Shown here in pieces: positions 1 to 11,794 of a stretch of DNA of 64,000 nucleotides. Origin of the DNA: Marsupella aquatica (taxonomy: Eukaryota; Marchantiophyta); assembly GCA_973895155.1 (NCBI GenBank), contig OZ316893.1, forward strand, positions 6,386,001 through 6,450,000, in the 5' to 3' direction. Under the pieces are notes generated by a model, which was not told the DNA's origin, ran no database searches, and saw only the letters and a list, made by a program, of their open reading frames with translations. Positions within the stretch are counted from its first letter, which is position 1, and each line of letters begins with the position of its first letter. A program made the position numbers and the translations under genes.

Positions 1-3000
1 CTTTGTCATGTCTGTCATCGTCTCCGGGACGGCCGTTCGAGGGAGCAGGTATGGGAACCAGCTGAACCAAATACTGCTTTGCCGCTGGTACGAATATTTG
101 ATTGTAGAACTTAATAATGTCTCCTACCTCCTGCGTTCTTGTTTTCTGTTATGCAGAAGACCAATTGAGATGAGAAACACATCACAAGTCGAAAAAGTAG
201 TCGAACACACTAGAAAAAACAGGATGATCAATATTCTTGTAAAACCAAAAGGTAAGAGAGTGACCAGAATGAATCAAGTCAAGGCAGATAATTACCCCTT
301 CACTCTTCACTGGTGATAAATCAAGCAAGACATTGCAGAAGACTTGTCTCTTGCATTGAGGTTGTTTATTATAGTGTTCTATACATTTCTTGAAAGTCAC
401 ATTAGCCTTGTTGACCTGCACACAAACAAGCCTCCACATATCAGCGGATCAACTCCATTTTCACACTAGATTGATCGTAACCTGAAGGACAGATTCTTAA
501 ATTGGAACTTTCATGACAATGAAGTACAACGACCCCACACAATCATAAGCAACGTAAACTTTCATGGATCCACTGCCATCTGCATCCCGTGCAGATAGTA
601 AACAACTGTTGAATTGCAGCTCGAGTTGCAGAAGCGTAGCAAAGGGAAAAGAAATCATGCACAGTATGGCCAAAAAGGACAACTTGGACAGACTAGGCCT
701 TTTCCAAATGCCTTACCCTGCAGACACCATAGATGGTGCAAAGGATGATCTGATCAATATGTCGATTAAAAAACAAAATTGTCTCCTTCTCGACTAAGTG
801 CTTCATAGTCCGATAGACCTGCTCCCAGACCTGGTTGGGTTGATGCAGTCTTTCACATAAATCCTTTGTTCTTACTGCAGCCAACTTAAGTACCTGCGCA
901 TAATCCAACATAGCCATAAATACCCAACGGACAGTTTCAACCATTGACGCTCCGAGCTCAGCCAATCTACACCGCGCATCCAAAAGCTTGCGCCAATTTA
1001 CACCGCGCATCAAATCTCTGGAAAAACCTTAAAGCATACATACCTTCAGGAGAAAAACATTAATGACAGTCTCCGCACAAGTCTCACCGCCACCAAGGGG
1101 CCCTGGTTTTTGAGGGCTGCATCATTGACACAGCAAATTGCCACTATCAGTTGTGTGGAACCCGTTGAAAAGACGTTGCGCCATCAAAAGCAAACAAACT
1201 TGGACATCGTTGCTGAGATAACCAACATGTACCGAGGAAACTAAACGTACCTGGCAAATACAGACTGCAGAGGAGGCGGTGGTCGACTTTTAACTGGGGA
1301 GGTGAATGCAGAGAAAGCAGAAGGACGTTCTTTTACTGTAGATAATAAATTCGCAGCTTGATCGCCAACCCCATTTATATGTCCGGATGTACCATTCACA
1401 CGACTGGGTGATGTGGCTGCTTTTGGCGGAGGTGATGGTGTGGCTGAGCCTTCTACAGTCCACAGAAAACCGTCAGCTCAATACGGAGTTGTTCGATGTG
1501 GATACCATCATGCAATTGCAAGGAATTTCCGAGCTCAAAATTATTTTTTCAGAACGTATTCCCAATGAGCATAGCAAATCTGCAATTTCAATTATGTTGA
1601 TCGTTTAATTTCCGAATAGGGAGCTCTGTGTTTCATAGCAATGCTACATGGAGCGATCTAGATCTCTCGAGTGGATCACGCCATCAGTGATCGATGCTCT
1701 CATACGAAAGGCAAACATGAAGAATCTAGCGGGGAGGAAGATAGAGCTTAACAAGGAGTGAAACGTCATAAATCACGTGGCGTCCTTCCGTCAACTAAAA
1801 GCGAACCTCAATCAAGTAACTAGCAAATATTAGAAAATCCCTCTTTAACAATGCTGCTCCTAACCAGTAAATTCATCTATCACAATGTAGGGAGAAAACA
1901 CACCCGCAGCACCATCAGGCTCACGTAGAGCATTTCCAGATAATTGAAGCATATGTTGAGTGAGATTGTCCAGTGACGGCAAAGGATCAGCCATAAGGCC
2001 CAGCTGGTTTATATCATGTGCCAAGTTCGGCTTAGCCACGATCAAAGAGTTATACATTGATGACCCTTTCTCCCAGGCCATGCTCTCCAAAATTTGCTGC
2101 TCCATCGAGTTTAGATGCCGCTTAAGCTCTCTGGGCAACGTCTCTTCATGTCCAACAAAGCTTTCTATGACTTTGCTCAAGTCAAAGGCAGTGATCCCGG
2201 TAGGCTCCAAAACTGCTGGAAATGTCATAGTAACAGTTTTGTGCGTATAGAGTACTAGCTCTGCTGAGCAAGCAATCATACAGCGATGAAATCCATCATT
2301 GATGAGAAGAGCGGTTAGATTTTTGTTAGCTAGCCGCTGAGATTCAGCCCTGCACATTGCTGTCAATACCCTGTAGTACAATTTGGTTGCTTCCAGTCGC
2401 CGTTGCTCCACCCATGCACTATCTAGCAAGGCGGTACCTTGACTGGCTCTGGATTTTCTTGCCTCATCAACTGAAAATATTGCTAAAAACAAAACTTTTG
2501 CCCTACAGGTCACTTCAGCAGAGATGTCACGGTCGCACGCCCCGAAATATTTCCGGAGCTCAGATGAAGGTTCCGGAGCTAGAGGGGCTATATATGTTCG
2601 GAGCCATTTAACAGTTGACATGGTCACACTCACAGGTGTCGGCGGTGGCATCGTGCTATTTGTAACACCTGAGTTTGATTTAGGAGGAGATGAGAACGGG
2701 GAAGATGGTGAAGATGGACACGCTCCTGTTGACACCGTGGCTGCTTGGCTGGCAGAGGAGAGTGTGTCATATTTGCGCTGCAAGTCAAAAAGTTAAGAAC
2801 ATCAAATGGATGATCCATCTTCCGATGACAGAAAGATATAATCTCCTACAACACTGAAGATTCCAAGAATACGCAAAGCTCATACAAGCCAGTATCGGGT
2901 GAACAAGAGGTAACAGTAGATGTGCGCTACATTGACAACGTAGAGATTTAAAAGAAGAGATTATCTAGCGATTCTTTTTATCTCCACCAATCCCGTAGTT

Positions 3001-6000
3001 TGGGTTGAGAGCCCCACGGCAAAGGTGCCAGAAGGAAGGGGAAACGGCATATTTCAGTGAATGGGAGCTCTAAGGTCGTCAACTTGATCCGACTTAAATG
3101 TCATGAGGTTTAGCAATCATGCCTTGACGCCGGAGCTTGTTGGTGTGCCACCACTCGAGAGAGGTACAATCACGTTCTCATCGCCATTGATGAACATTCG
3201 TTCATCCACTTCTCCTCGGCTATGATAAGCTTCCTCGTAATCCTTCTCCACAATTCTTAGATTGGATGTGATGGACCGCTCATCCATCAGGCCCTCAAAA
3301 TATTGCAGCCCCTCTGCAATTCAAATATGTCAGAACAGACAACAGTAAAGACAAAAGTCCCAACTCCAAACCTCAGAGCTTCCACCACTTCAATGCAGTC
3401 AAGCATTCAATACCCATGGGCAGATATATGTGTGGTCTCCTCAACATGGGTACCGTTACAGTAAATTAAAAACCAAGACGAGCCCGTAGAGTATACGTGG
3501 ATATGCATTGTTCACAACTTTCTGAAGATATAATCGTCATGGATACATGAAGATGTGTCCATAAGAAAGCGTCCAAGCAGAGAATAAGGCCTGTAAAAAA
3601 TAACCTGTATCAATGCCACCTAGTTGCTCGGCATGGCTGCGAGTCCTAAAGCCACTGCTCTTCCTGAACAAATCCCCAATCATGTTGCTGGCCTTCTCCA
3701 CCATCTTAGATACATCTTCTTCAGACGCATCATAATAAAGGGCACATAACGAGGCTATGATCTTGACATTTCCATCTCCTCCTCTAACTTCTGCTTTCAA
3801 GTCAAGCCAAGTCCTTATAAACACGTTACACCAGCAACCATGACCAAGTAGATGTAAATTGTCATGACGCAAGAACAGAACTTAAATTCTATTCCTCTTC
3901 GACACCGGCACATAGAAAAAACTCAGTGACTTACTGAAGAACAATTCATCTTCAAAACTAAATTTCCTCAGAGAAGGTGGCATGTGCAGAATCAAGATGA
4001 TCTGCAGAAGAAAAACCATTAACATCAAAATCACAAAGCACGCACAGGAAATAGCTCATTTGTTACATTCACTTGAACAAACACATCAGTGATATAGCGG
4101 ACAGCTCAATCTCATCACAATTACAGTTTCAGTGCATAAGATAGTGGGCAAGCTTAGAAGAAGACGACGAAATTTTAACAACAGTTAGACGAAGTGGTGG
4201 AACATAAATTTCGGAGTGCGCACTAAAAAGTCCCAAAATTAAGCAATTAGTCTCTTCATGTAACTCAATCAGTCCATAACCGAGTAAATGGGTGAAAAGA
4301 ATGAAGACAACAGAAAACTGCACAAGCTGGTGGGAAAATTTTCATACAACAACAGCAAGAAGTCCGTTGATGTAGGTGACCAAATCAACGAACCGACCGA
4401 GGACGCGCATCCGCAGCACAAGGAAAAGCATCCATCCGAATCGCATGTGGACCGAAGGTCCTAACCCTCCATTTGTCCCGGAACACAATCCACTCGTCGA
4501 AGCACGAGATTCTTCCACTGACGAGAACAAATTTTGATATACTCGCCTGTAGTAACTGCCAGACCCAGGGATCCAAGTCATGAACAACATGTGCTGGAAC
4601 AAATCCCTCTCTAACTGCACACTGGAGGTGTGATATAGCATGCCGTTACAAGCTGATCCGACCAAAATTCTAAAAATATTAAGCACCATCAAATAAATTA
4701 TTTCTTCCTCATGATAGGAAGTGGCGAGGCAAGAGTGATGAGTAAATTTGCTATGAATAGGTGACTTACTTGAATAATACTGTCAGGTAGTAAAAGTCGA
4801 CCTGAACCTCTTTAATCTGAACCAGACGACATGCCAAAACAAAAGCTCAAAATAAAAGTAAAAGTAAAAGGTCTGGTCTTTCGTCCTTCAATACCCAGCA
4901 AGACAGAGCATTTCTTCTATAGTGAAAATATTTTGTCTTGTGTAGCATAATCAGACCGGCCAACTCACCATTAAACGTTTCTCCCAGTCGTCACCATATG
5001 TGGCTTTCAACTTAGGAGCGGCTTTCACCAAGACTTGCGGAACTTCCTTGAAAAATTCTTGTAGACTGTAAAGCTCATCCACAGAACAAGGGAGAAAATT
5101 GTCAGAACAGGAGACAACTTCCGGTACCTTAGGCGTCAAAATGGTCATGACACGAAGTGAGGGGTGATACGCCCGCTATGCATTAGCACCCACCTGAGTT
5201 TGTTCACATTCAAGATCTGAGATAGTGTAAATCCCACGAGAGGGTTGTCTTCCATTTTGTCCTCTTCGGTAGATGTACCGTTCGCCAACCTCTTTACGGC
5301 AAACAGAACGCAAGCGCTCCACAGACGCTCAGCCTCTTCCACCTGGGATTCCCACACATCCCCCAACATCCCTGGTGAGCTTCGAAAGGGCAGGACCGGA
5401 CTTCACAGCCAGACAAAGGCGCCAGAAAAGAGAGAGAGGGAAATCAATAACTTGCTTCAACAATCCGGCGTGCGTGTAGCGCCCTTCAATCAGTCAACTC
5501 GGTAGTCTCCCTTCCGAGTCCACAAGAGCAACCACCGCACGTCCGTACAAGTGCTCCGACCTGCCAACAGGAAGCAGGAATGGGTTGTTCCTGAGGCAGA
5601 TCGGTGAGCAATCATGAAAATAGCCAGCCGGCGTTCGAGAGGAGCCCCGGCTGGTGATGGAAATTTAATCACTTACAGTGCCAGTTCCTATGGTCCCAAT
5701 GCTAGACATTAGAAGCGGCTTGTTCTCCTTGAACAGCTGTCGAGCCTGAGCTGATGTCTTCTGGTCCAAACAGAGGTCCACCTGCCAATAAAGAGATGAA
5801 AGCTCTGAGCCAACCAAACTCTCTCCCAATGAAATTCAAGAATACCCTCCCGATCTGAAGAAGATCAGTGTTGCCGACCATGACCACAGCTCGAGAAACA
5901 CGTAGACTATCCTATCACCTGGGCTGTCTGACCACCATAATAAACCTGCCTCGCAGCTCAAGGGAGACACAGATAGCTGTCGGGCCTAGCTGCCCCACAC

Positions 6001-6599
6001 AATACACCAAATTCCTCTGTTCAAACTTGGGACCCCCTGAGCCTCAACAGGATGACACCAATACTGGAAACTGACATCCTGGGTCGTGTCATAGAACTAT
6101 TGCTGAATCAATCGGCTGATCTGGAGAGCATAGTGAGCATATGCTTGAGCACGCCCGCGTTTGGAGTGGCATCCAAAGGTGTGAGGGCATGAACTTCCTA
6201 TGGTCAAACATAACATTGAGTGCATCCGACTATTAAGGAGATTAAGAGGTGACATAAGAAATGGAAGCTAGAAACTATTGTCGACAGCTCGAGACCCTCT
6301 TGTGACCGCCCAGACTGATTGACTGATTTACACCAAAATGCATAGTGTCACAGGAAGTGCAACCAAATGAGAGTCCCCTGCCCGATGAGCGGAGTACCAA
6401 CCTCACAACGTTTCGCAAATCTGGTTTCCAACCCTTCCAAGTACTGGGTACTGGGTTTCTTGTCAATCTCCATTGCACCACCGCTATCTGCTCCTCCTCC
6501 TCCTCCTCCTCCCCCTCCTCCTGCTGCTGCTGCTGCTGCTACCGTCTGCCCCTCAAGGTTGGACTGCTCGCTCTTCTCACTCTTCTCAATCTCCTCCAT
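1..6599 (-). CDS. RBR: Retinoblastoma-related protein (RBR), 3' end outside window
   Basis: Plant pocket protein that binds E2F/DP and chromatin repressors in the nucleus to restrain S-phase entry and direct cell fate. I joined 15 exons by splice sites and unbroken phase: 6402-6599, 5677-5781, 5194-5342, 4969-5065, 4770-4816, 4348-4546, 3935-4001, 3605-3790, 3123-3313, about 1904-2777, 1251-1452, 1044-1116, 717-893, 296-415, 1-130. They give about 938 residues; plant RBRs are about 1000, so roughly the last 60-100 lie beyond position 1. N-terminal domain about residues 65-350; pocket A about 455-655 ([51 protein letters not shown]); spacer with SP sites (AFTSPVKSR); pocket B from about 780 ([40 protein letters not shown]). 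ATG at 6599 opens a Gly/Ala-rich start. Exon 10 may end at 1904 or 1913. The first 413 codons are less conserved, but every exon matches the family order. No in-frame stop seen. Confidence 0.93.
6490..6540. repeat. CTC/CTG trinucleotide run coding poly-Gly and poly-Ala in RBR
   Basis: Consecutive CTC then CTG triplets on the plus strand read on the minus strand as about ten glycines preceded by six alanines near the RBR N-terminus, just after a Glu/Lys-rich start. Such coding triplet runs are prone to length polymorphism. Other reading frames give leucine or proline runs, which are artefacts. Confidence 0.85.
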
Positions 6600-7345
6600 T
6601 GTTGACTGGAGCTACTACGTCGGTTCATGCACTGGTGAGTAACTAGAGTGCTTCCTCTTGTCCTCGGAAGAGCTCTCACTTCTCCACTTGGGGTCCTCAA
6701 GACATCCGGACCAGATTTGCCCCTACCGGTTGGGATCCACGCCGTTAGACCCCTGCTGCTGCCAAGTGCTATTGATCCCTCCTCTTCTTCCCCCAGACCA
6801 AGGCCAACGAGTAGGCTGTCCCAATTCATGTGTTCCCCAATTCTCTCGCCATCGCTTTCCTTATTTCCGCCCACGCCCAAGATCTCCCTTCCTCTGTTCA
6901 CTCCCTCCAAAACTTCGGAGCAAAAAACCAAGACCAGACCGAATTCAGTTTCCAGGATCAAGAAATAATCTCCACCTCCCTTCCCCCACCCTCTACACTA
7001 GACACTCTACGCAAGACCAGCCGCTCTTCCTCCTCCGCTGCTGCCTGCCTGCCTGCTGCCTGCCCGCCCGCCCAAATCTCCAACGTCGTCGTCGTCGTCC
7101 CCTTCCTCACCCAGGGCATCACCACCAGGCAGACCTTTCCTCAACCATTTCAATCAATCCAGCTGCTGCTGCTTCAGAACTTGCACTCACTCACTCACTC
7201 ACTTACCAATTCACTAATGCGCGACTTGCCTGCCTGTTCTTCCGTCCTGCCCCGACGACTTTCCTTTGCCGCGCGAATGCAACTGTTCTTCCGTCCTGCC
7301 CCGACGACGTTCCTCGCGCGAATGCAATACGTTCCCCCTGTCTCT
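6600..7345. other. RBR 5' flank / probable 5' UTR, pyrimidine-rich, no gene
   Basis: CT-rich sequence directly upstream of RBR. Overlapping plus-strand open frames (for example 6658-7437) are Ser/Pro/Leu low complexity and have no recognisable domain, so I read this as promoter and leader. Short CTCACTCACTCA and GTCGTCGTC runs are present. Confidence 0.6.
7234..7327 (-). promoter_or_regulatory. Tandem duplication with E2F-like sites upstream of RBR
   Basis: Two adjacent copies of a 45-49 bp unit (7234-7282 and 7283-7327) lie about 650-730 bp upstream of the RBR ATG. Copy 1 contains TTTGCCGC (7265-7272), which fits the E2F consensus TTTSSCGC. Each copy contains GCGCGAAT (7271-7278, 7316-7323), whose complement ATTCGCGC fits the relaxed E2F consensus WTTSSCSS. 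E2F control of RBR genes is known in plants; that these sites function here is inference. Confidence 0.5.
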
Positions 7346-8705
7346 CGTGTGAAGGTCATTCAGCTCATTCCATCCATTCAGCCCATCCAGTTCTTCAGCT
7401 GAGCTCTGAGCTCAGATTACAGCAAAACAGCAGTTAGTAAGTTTTGCTCCAGCAGCTCCGGCAGCTACCTCGCTCGATCGCTGGCTCGATGGGTCTCGTG
7501 TCCCTCGTCTACTCTCGTGAGTCAGTCAAGTCTGATGATGATCACGCCACTCTAGTTGCGTCCACAAGACCACAAGTGCCCACTGTTTGCACATGATGAA
7601 GAAGCAGGAGTAGCAGTGGTGCAGTACTTTAGAAAGTTTCTTTCAACTCGTTGTTGTCGCTGTTGCTGTTTCGTCGCCATCGCCATCACCATTGGGGTCC
7701 GCAGCAGCATTTTGCGTTTGGCGGTGCTGCTGCTCTGTTGCTTACAGCACAGGGAAGGACTGTCCTTGCTTTTGCCTTGCTTGCAGTTTTTAGAAGTTTC
7801 CCCCGTTTTCGGGTAGCCGCAATCCCATTTCCCTTCCTTTCCCTGAATCCCTTGCCTTCGCGCTCTTCAACCTTCGTCACGCAACCCGAGGCTCCCACTG
7901 GAGGGATGTACCCCCATACCGCAGCAGGCCCATGCAACCCCGTGTACCCTCCTCACCCTCAACAGGGCACTGAATCCCAATCCCCAGCTGGAGCGATGTA
8001 GCCTCATACCACAGCAAATGAAACCCGATTCCAATATATCCTCACTATAGTAGGCCATTTGGGGGGCGGGGGGGGGGGTGGTGAGGAACGGCTGGGGATC
8101 AACTGTAACCTGTGGAGTGGGGCTATTTTACAGACCACAACTCTTCCCTGCACCTTACGCAGATGACGGTCAACAATTGGTGATGGGTGGAGGTGCTCTA
8201 ACCCTCTTGCCCATTTCCCCCTTGGAGGATAGGTTATCCTATGGGTGATTCCTTCTCCAGTCCTCACCCCACCCCACCCACTTTTTAATGGCTATTGTTG
8301 TGTTTGGTGGCCAAGGGAGTAAATACACCCACTGGTGAAGACTCTCTGCAAGCCCATTTTTCCAATAGGGAATGGGTTACCATGCATACTTTAGGCCTTT
8401 TCTCAATATTTTCTTCTTGTATGAGTATTTTTACAAGTGCAAGGTAAAAACTGTTTTCTACCAGTCAGTGGCTATACTCAAATTGAAATACCTTTGGGCC
8501 AGGCTGACTGGCTCAGGCCCTCAATCTCTCATTCAAATATACAATAAAAATTTGAGAAGGTATTTATGGGCAAATAATTGCAGGGAGGCAACGACTTCAA
8601 AGTCTTTGGTAGAGTAGGTCTGGTATGGGCAACTGGATGAGCTGACTGGATGAGCTGAATGAATTGAATGAGCTGAATGAGCTGAATGAGCTTCACACGA
8701 GCCTG
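7345..8705. repeat. Imperfect inverted repeat pair enclosing about 1.2 kb
   Basis: The left arm (about 7345-7410) reads CTCGTGTGAAGGTCATTCAG followed by CATTCAGCYCATCC-type repeats. The right arm (about 8630-8705) is its reverse complement, with CTCGTGTGAAGCTCATTCAG on the minus strand. Similarity continues weakly outward through a GAATGCAAT / GAATTGCAAT stretch. The interior has no convincing gene and a G-rich run at 8061-8079. It may be a non-autonomous DNA element; no target duplication was identified. Confidence 0.45.
8061..8079. repeat. Poly-G run
   Basis: A run of nearly uninterrupted guanines with one C, able in principle to form a G-quadruplex. It lies inside the inverted-repeat pair described at 7345-8705. 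Confidence 0.6.
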
Positions 8706-8764
8706 ACTTTACAAAGAACATTGCAATTCATGATATTAGATATTCCCATATTATGATACCACTA

Positions 8765-8955
8765 GCCCCATGCCCGTGCGTTGCACGAAAGACTTCGAGT
8801 GAGGGCAAGATGTCGAGGTGAGGGCAAGATTTGGAGGCAAGGGCAAGATGTCGAGGTGAGGACAAGATGTCGAGAAGAGGGCAAGATGTCGAGAAGAGGG
8901 TAAGATTTGGAGGTGAGGGCAAGATGTCGAGGAGAGGGTAAGATTTTGAGGCGAG
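8765..8955. repeat. Degenerate tandem array with palindromic header
   Basis: It starts with TGCCCGTGCGTTGCACGAAA, containing the palindrome CGTGC-GTT-GCACG, followed by about nine imperfect units of roughly 19 bp of the form GTCGAGGTGAGGGCAAGAT. Minus-strand open frames across it encode only repeated LALTSTSCP-type peptides and are not genes. Confidence 0.75.
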
Positions 8956-9412
8956 GCAAACATGGTTGTGCACACGAGAGACATAGATTAAATAGATTAA
9001 ATTTTGTGACGTATTGTCAATAATCTATAGTCAAGTAGATTAATACAAAAGTGATACAATCTTTATTCACCCGTTCAATAAAGAACCTCATCATATACAA
9101 TTATTTTGTCAACCTTGTTTGACCCTCCTCGGAATCTGAAAGTAAAACCTTGTTAGTTGTAGGAGATATTGCCCTTGAAAATGCTGCATACAATTGTCTA
9201 TGCCTAAATACAGGCTTTGAAAGTTGTAACCCTAGTACATGTTCTAAAGTCTAATAGACCTTGAGCTTTGTTGATGGCCCAGTTTATGGTCATTGCACAT
9301 GCCACTCAAATGGGAAATTGGACCCTATGTAATAAAAAAGGAAGTGATTTGTCATATGTCAACAGAATCCGTGGGATAAATGTAAGGGTCCCTACATATT
9401 TTCCTGCAATAA

Positions 9413-9870
9413 CTCAATGCCCGTGCATTGCATGAAAGATGTCGAGGTGACAAAAGATGTCGAGGAGATAAATGATGTCAGAGTGAACAAAAGATGTCGA
9501 GGAGAGAAAACTATCAAGGTAAGCAAAAGATGTCCAAGTGATAAAAGATGTCAAAGAGAGAAAAAGATGTCAAGGTGAGCAAAGATTCAAGGCGAGCAAA
9601 AGATGTCAAGGTGATAAATGTAAGAGTACTACATGTTTTCCTGCAAGAACCCAATGCCCGTGCGTTGCACAAAAGATGTCGAGGTGACAAAAGATGTCAA
9701 AGAGAGAAAACATATGTCAATGTGATAAAAGATTCAAGGTGATAAAACATGTAAAGGAGAGAAAAGATGTCCAGGTGAGCAAAATATGTCACGGTAAGCA
9801 AAAGATGTTGAGGAGAGAAATAGATCGATGTTGAGATGAGAAAAAGATTTCAAGGAGAGACAATTATGCC
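9413..9870. repeat. Second and third copies of the palindrome-headed array
   Basis: The header recurs at about 9417 (TGCCCGTGCATTGCATGAAA) and about 9655 (TGCCCGTGCGTTGCACAAAA). Each is followed by imperfect AAAAGATGTCGAGGTGAGC units continuing to about 9870. Three header-plus-array blocks within 1.1 kb suggest a satellite-like or element-borne structure. Nothing coding is seen between 8960 and 10440. Confidence 0.7.
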
Positions 9871-10439
9871 AAGGCAAAAGAAGACAAAAGTATCAAGGCA
9901 TGCTTAATGTACATTGCATTGAGGCAAAGATTTGGGAACATTTTGACTCGAGGCAAAGAAATGCTATAAGATGCAAGTGAGCCAAAGAATTGTAGATAAT
10001 GCAAATTAATGTAAGCGAGGCAAGAAAGTTGTTTAGACATCTCATATGTTGTTGGGACCATCTCGTCATTATGACGTTGAAGTCACTCTGGCCATGATTT
10101 TCAAAGAGAATGTTGGAGGTATAGATGGAATAACAAATTTGGGACTGATTTTCTATAAAACATAGAACAAAAAACAAAAAAGATAATCAAAACATGTAAA
10201 AACATTTGACTTTGTGTGACGGGGTCCCCGTCACTAAAAATCCTCAATAATTGTTTACTAGGTTGTGCCATGTAAATAATCATTGTAAATAAGCAGTTTT
10301 TTTGTTTTTTAGTTAATTCCGTCATTATTGGTTGCTATGGCCCGGAGGTCTCTACTTACTTTTATACCCTTATAGTTCGGATGCCTAAGGCTCCCCAGCA
10401 AGCAAGCATGTTGGGACCTTGAAACTAGGGCCGGTCTAA

Positions 10440-11650
10440 TCGGACACCCCTTTTCCCTAAGCCATTATTTCCTTTTTATTTTCTTGAGACCCCAATAGCC
10501 AGGTCTAAGTCGAGGAGTGCTAATTTTTAGTGTTAAGAGGTTTAAAAACAAACCAAGAAAAGGAAACCCCTGGGAAATACGGAGGTTAGGGGGGAGCATA
10601 AGGGGCAGCCCTAAACGCTGCCACGTGGAGTCCCCCAAGCCAGAGCCGGGAGCAAGAGCGGAGGCCATTAAAAGCCCCGCAAGCCATGAAGGAGATGGAG
10701 CCGAAGGGTGGCAGGTGGTGCAGGGTGGCAAGCCCTTGCATAGGGAGGAGCGTTGCGAGGTGGCAGCCGCGAGGCGCTGCCGGGCCGAGGAGCGCGCAGG
10801 CAGGGCAGGCACCGAAGGTGAAGGATAAAAGGGGGTTAAATACCCCAATAGGGCCCCGCGAGGCGAAGCCGGGGCGCGAGGTGGAGGCGCAGTGCTGCCG
10901 GGGCAAGTCAGGGCTGCTGGGGCGCAAGGGCAAGGTGGCACCCCCTGCATAGGGAGTCGTGCCCAGGCACCAACGAGTAAGCTGCCAGGTGGGGCGAGCC
11001 TCCATAGGGAGGCGAGCCGGTGAGCCCGCAAGTGGGCGTGACCCGGTGGGCCAGGAGTGGGCGCGGGGAGAAAAGGGGAGCCTAAAGGGGGGATTTTAAA
11101 CCCCCATAAGGAGGCCGGGATGAGCTGCGAGGGCAGCCGCAGGGCAAGCCAGTGAGCCCGCGAGTGGGCAATGCAGGGATGGGCGTGAGCGAGCCGGGCT
11201 GGGCACGGAAGAGCCGAGAGGTATGGCCGCGAGTGATGGGCTGCCGGGATGGGCGAGCTGCAATGGAGGAGTCGGGAGGCCATGAGCATATGGAAGGTTC
11301 CCGGGGAGGGGGCGCAGAGCCAGGGCGCAGAGCATTGGGGCGAGCCTCCATAGGGAGGCGAGCCGGGGCATAACAGGACGGAAAAAAAAGGAAAAAAAGG
11401 GAAGAGCCGGGAGTATAAGAAGGAGGCTCGGGGTGGATTCTATGTTGTTTTTTTCCCTCTCCTCTCTCTCCTACTTTGCCCATTGCCGAAAGCACTTTGC
11501 CTTGAGCAATTTCTCCCATTTGGTTTATGAGCTCTCTCTTTCTCTCTTGCAACTCTTTTTCTTTCCCAAGCTCTCTCTTGGGTGATTGTTAGAGCTTGGT
11601 GGTTTATTCGGGCATCCAGGACGGGCATGATGAGTGAAGCCAAGGGGAAG
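10440..11650. other. GC-rich region, no supported gene, internal repeats
   Basis: Strikingly G-rich on the plus strand compared with its surroundings. A block reading CCTCCATAGGGAGGCGAGCC occurs at about 11007 and again at about 11346, and a GTGAGCCCGCRAGTGGGC motif occurs twice, so the region is built from imperfect repeats. A 274-codon minus-strand frame (10465-11289) is Pro/Ala/Ser low complexity and probably spurious. The region may be the leader or terminal repeat of the element carrying the gag-like ORF that follows. Confidence 0.45.
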
Positions 11651-11765
11651 TAGAGTGGACTTGAGATCGTGGTACGGGGGCTATACGGGCAAGGAATTGT
11701 ACAGTGTAACGAGAGATCGTGGTACGGGGGCTATACGGGCCAGGAATTGTATGGTGTAACGGGAA
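11651..11765. repeat. Tandem duplication, unit about 53 bp
   Basis: The unit starting GAGATCGTGGTACGGGGGCT and ending near AATTGTAYRGTGTAACG is present twice in succession just upstream of the gag-like ORF. The open frame running through it gives near-identical YGQGIV / YTGQELYG peptides and is probably not translated. Confidence 0.8.
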
Positions 11766-11794
11766 TTGTTGTGATAGTAGAATTTTTAGTATGG

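Noticed and set aside
1860-2796. Plus-strand ORFs opposite the RBR pocket A exon
   Set aside because: Antisense shadows; the minus strand carries the conserved protein.
6658-7437. 259-codon plus-strand ORF upstream of RBR
   Set aside because: Low-complexity Pro/Ser/Arg translation of pyrimidine-rich promoter DNA; two other frames are open over the same stretch.
10465-11289. 274-codon minus-strand ORF in the GC-rich region
   Set aside because: Pro/Ala/Ser low complexity, overlaps other equally open frames, and is made of the repeats described there.
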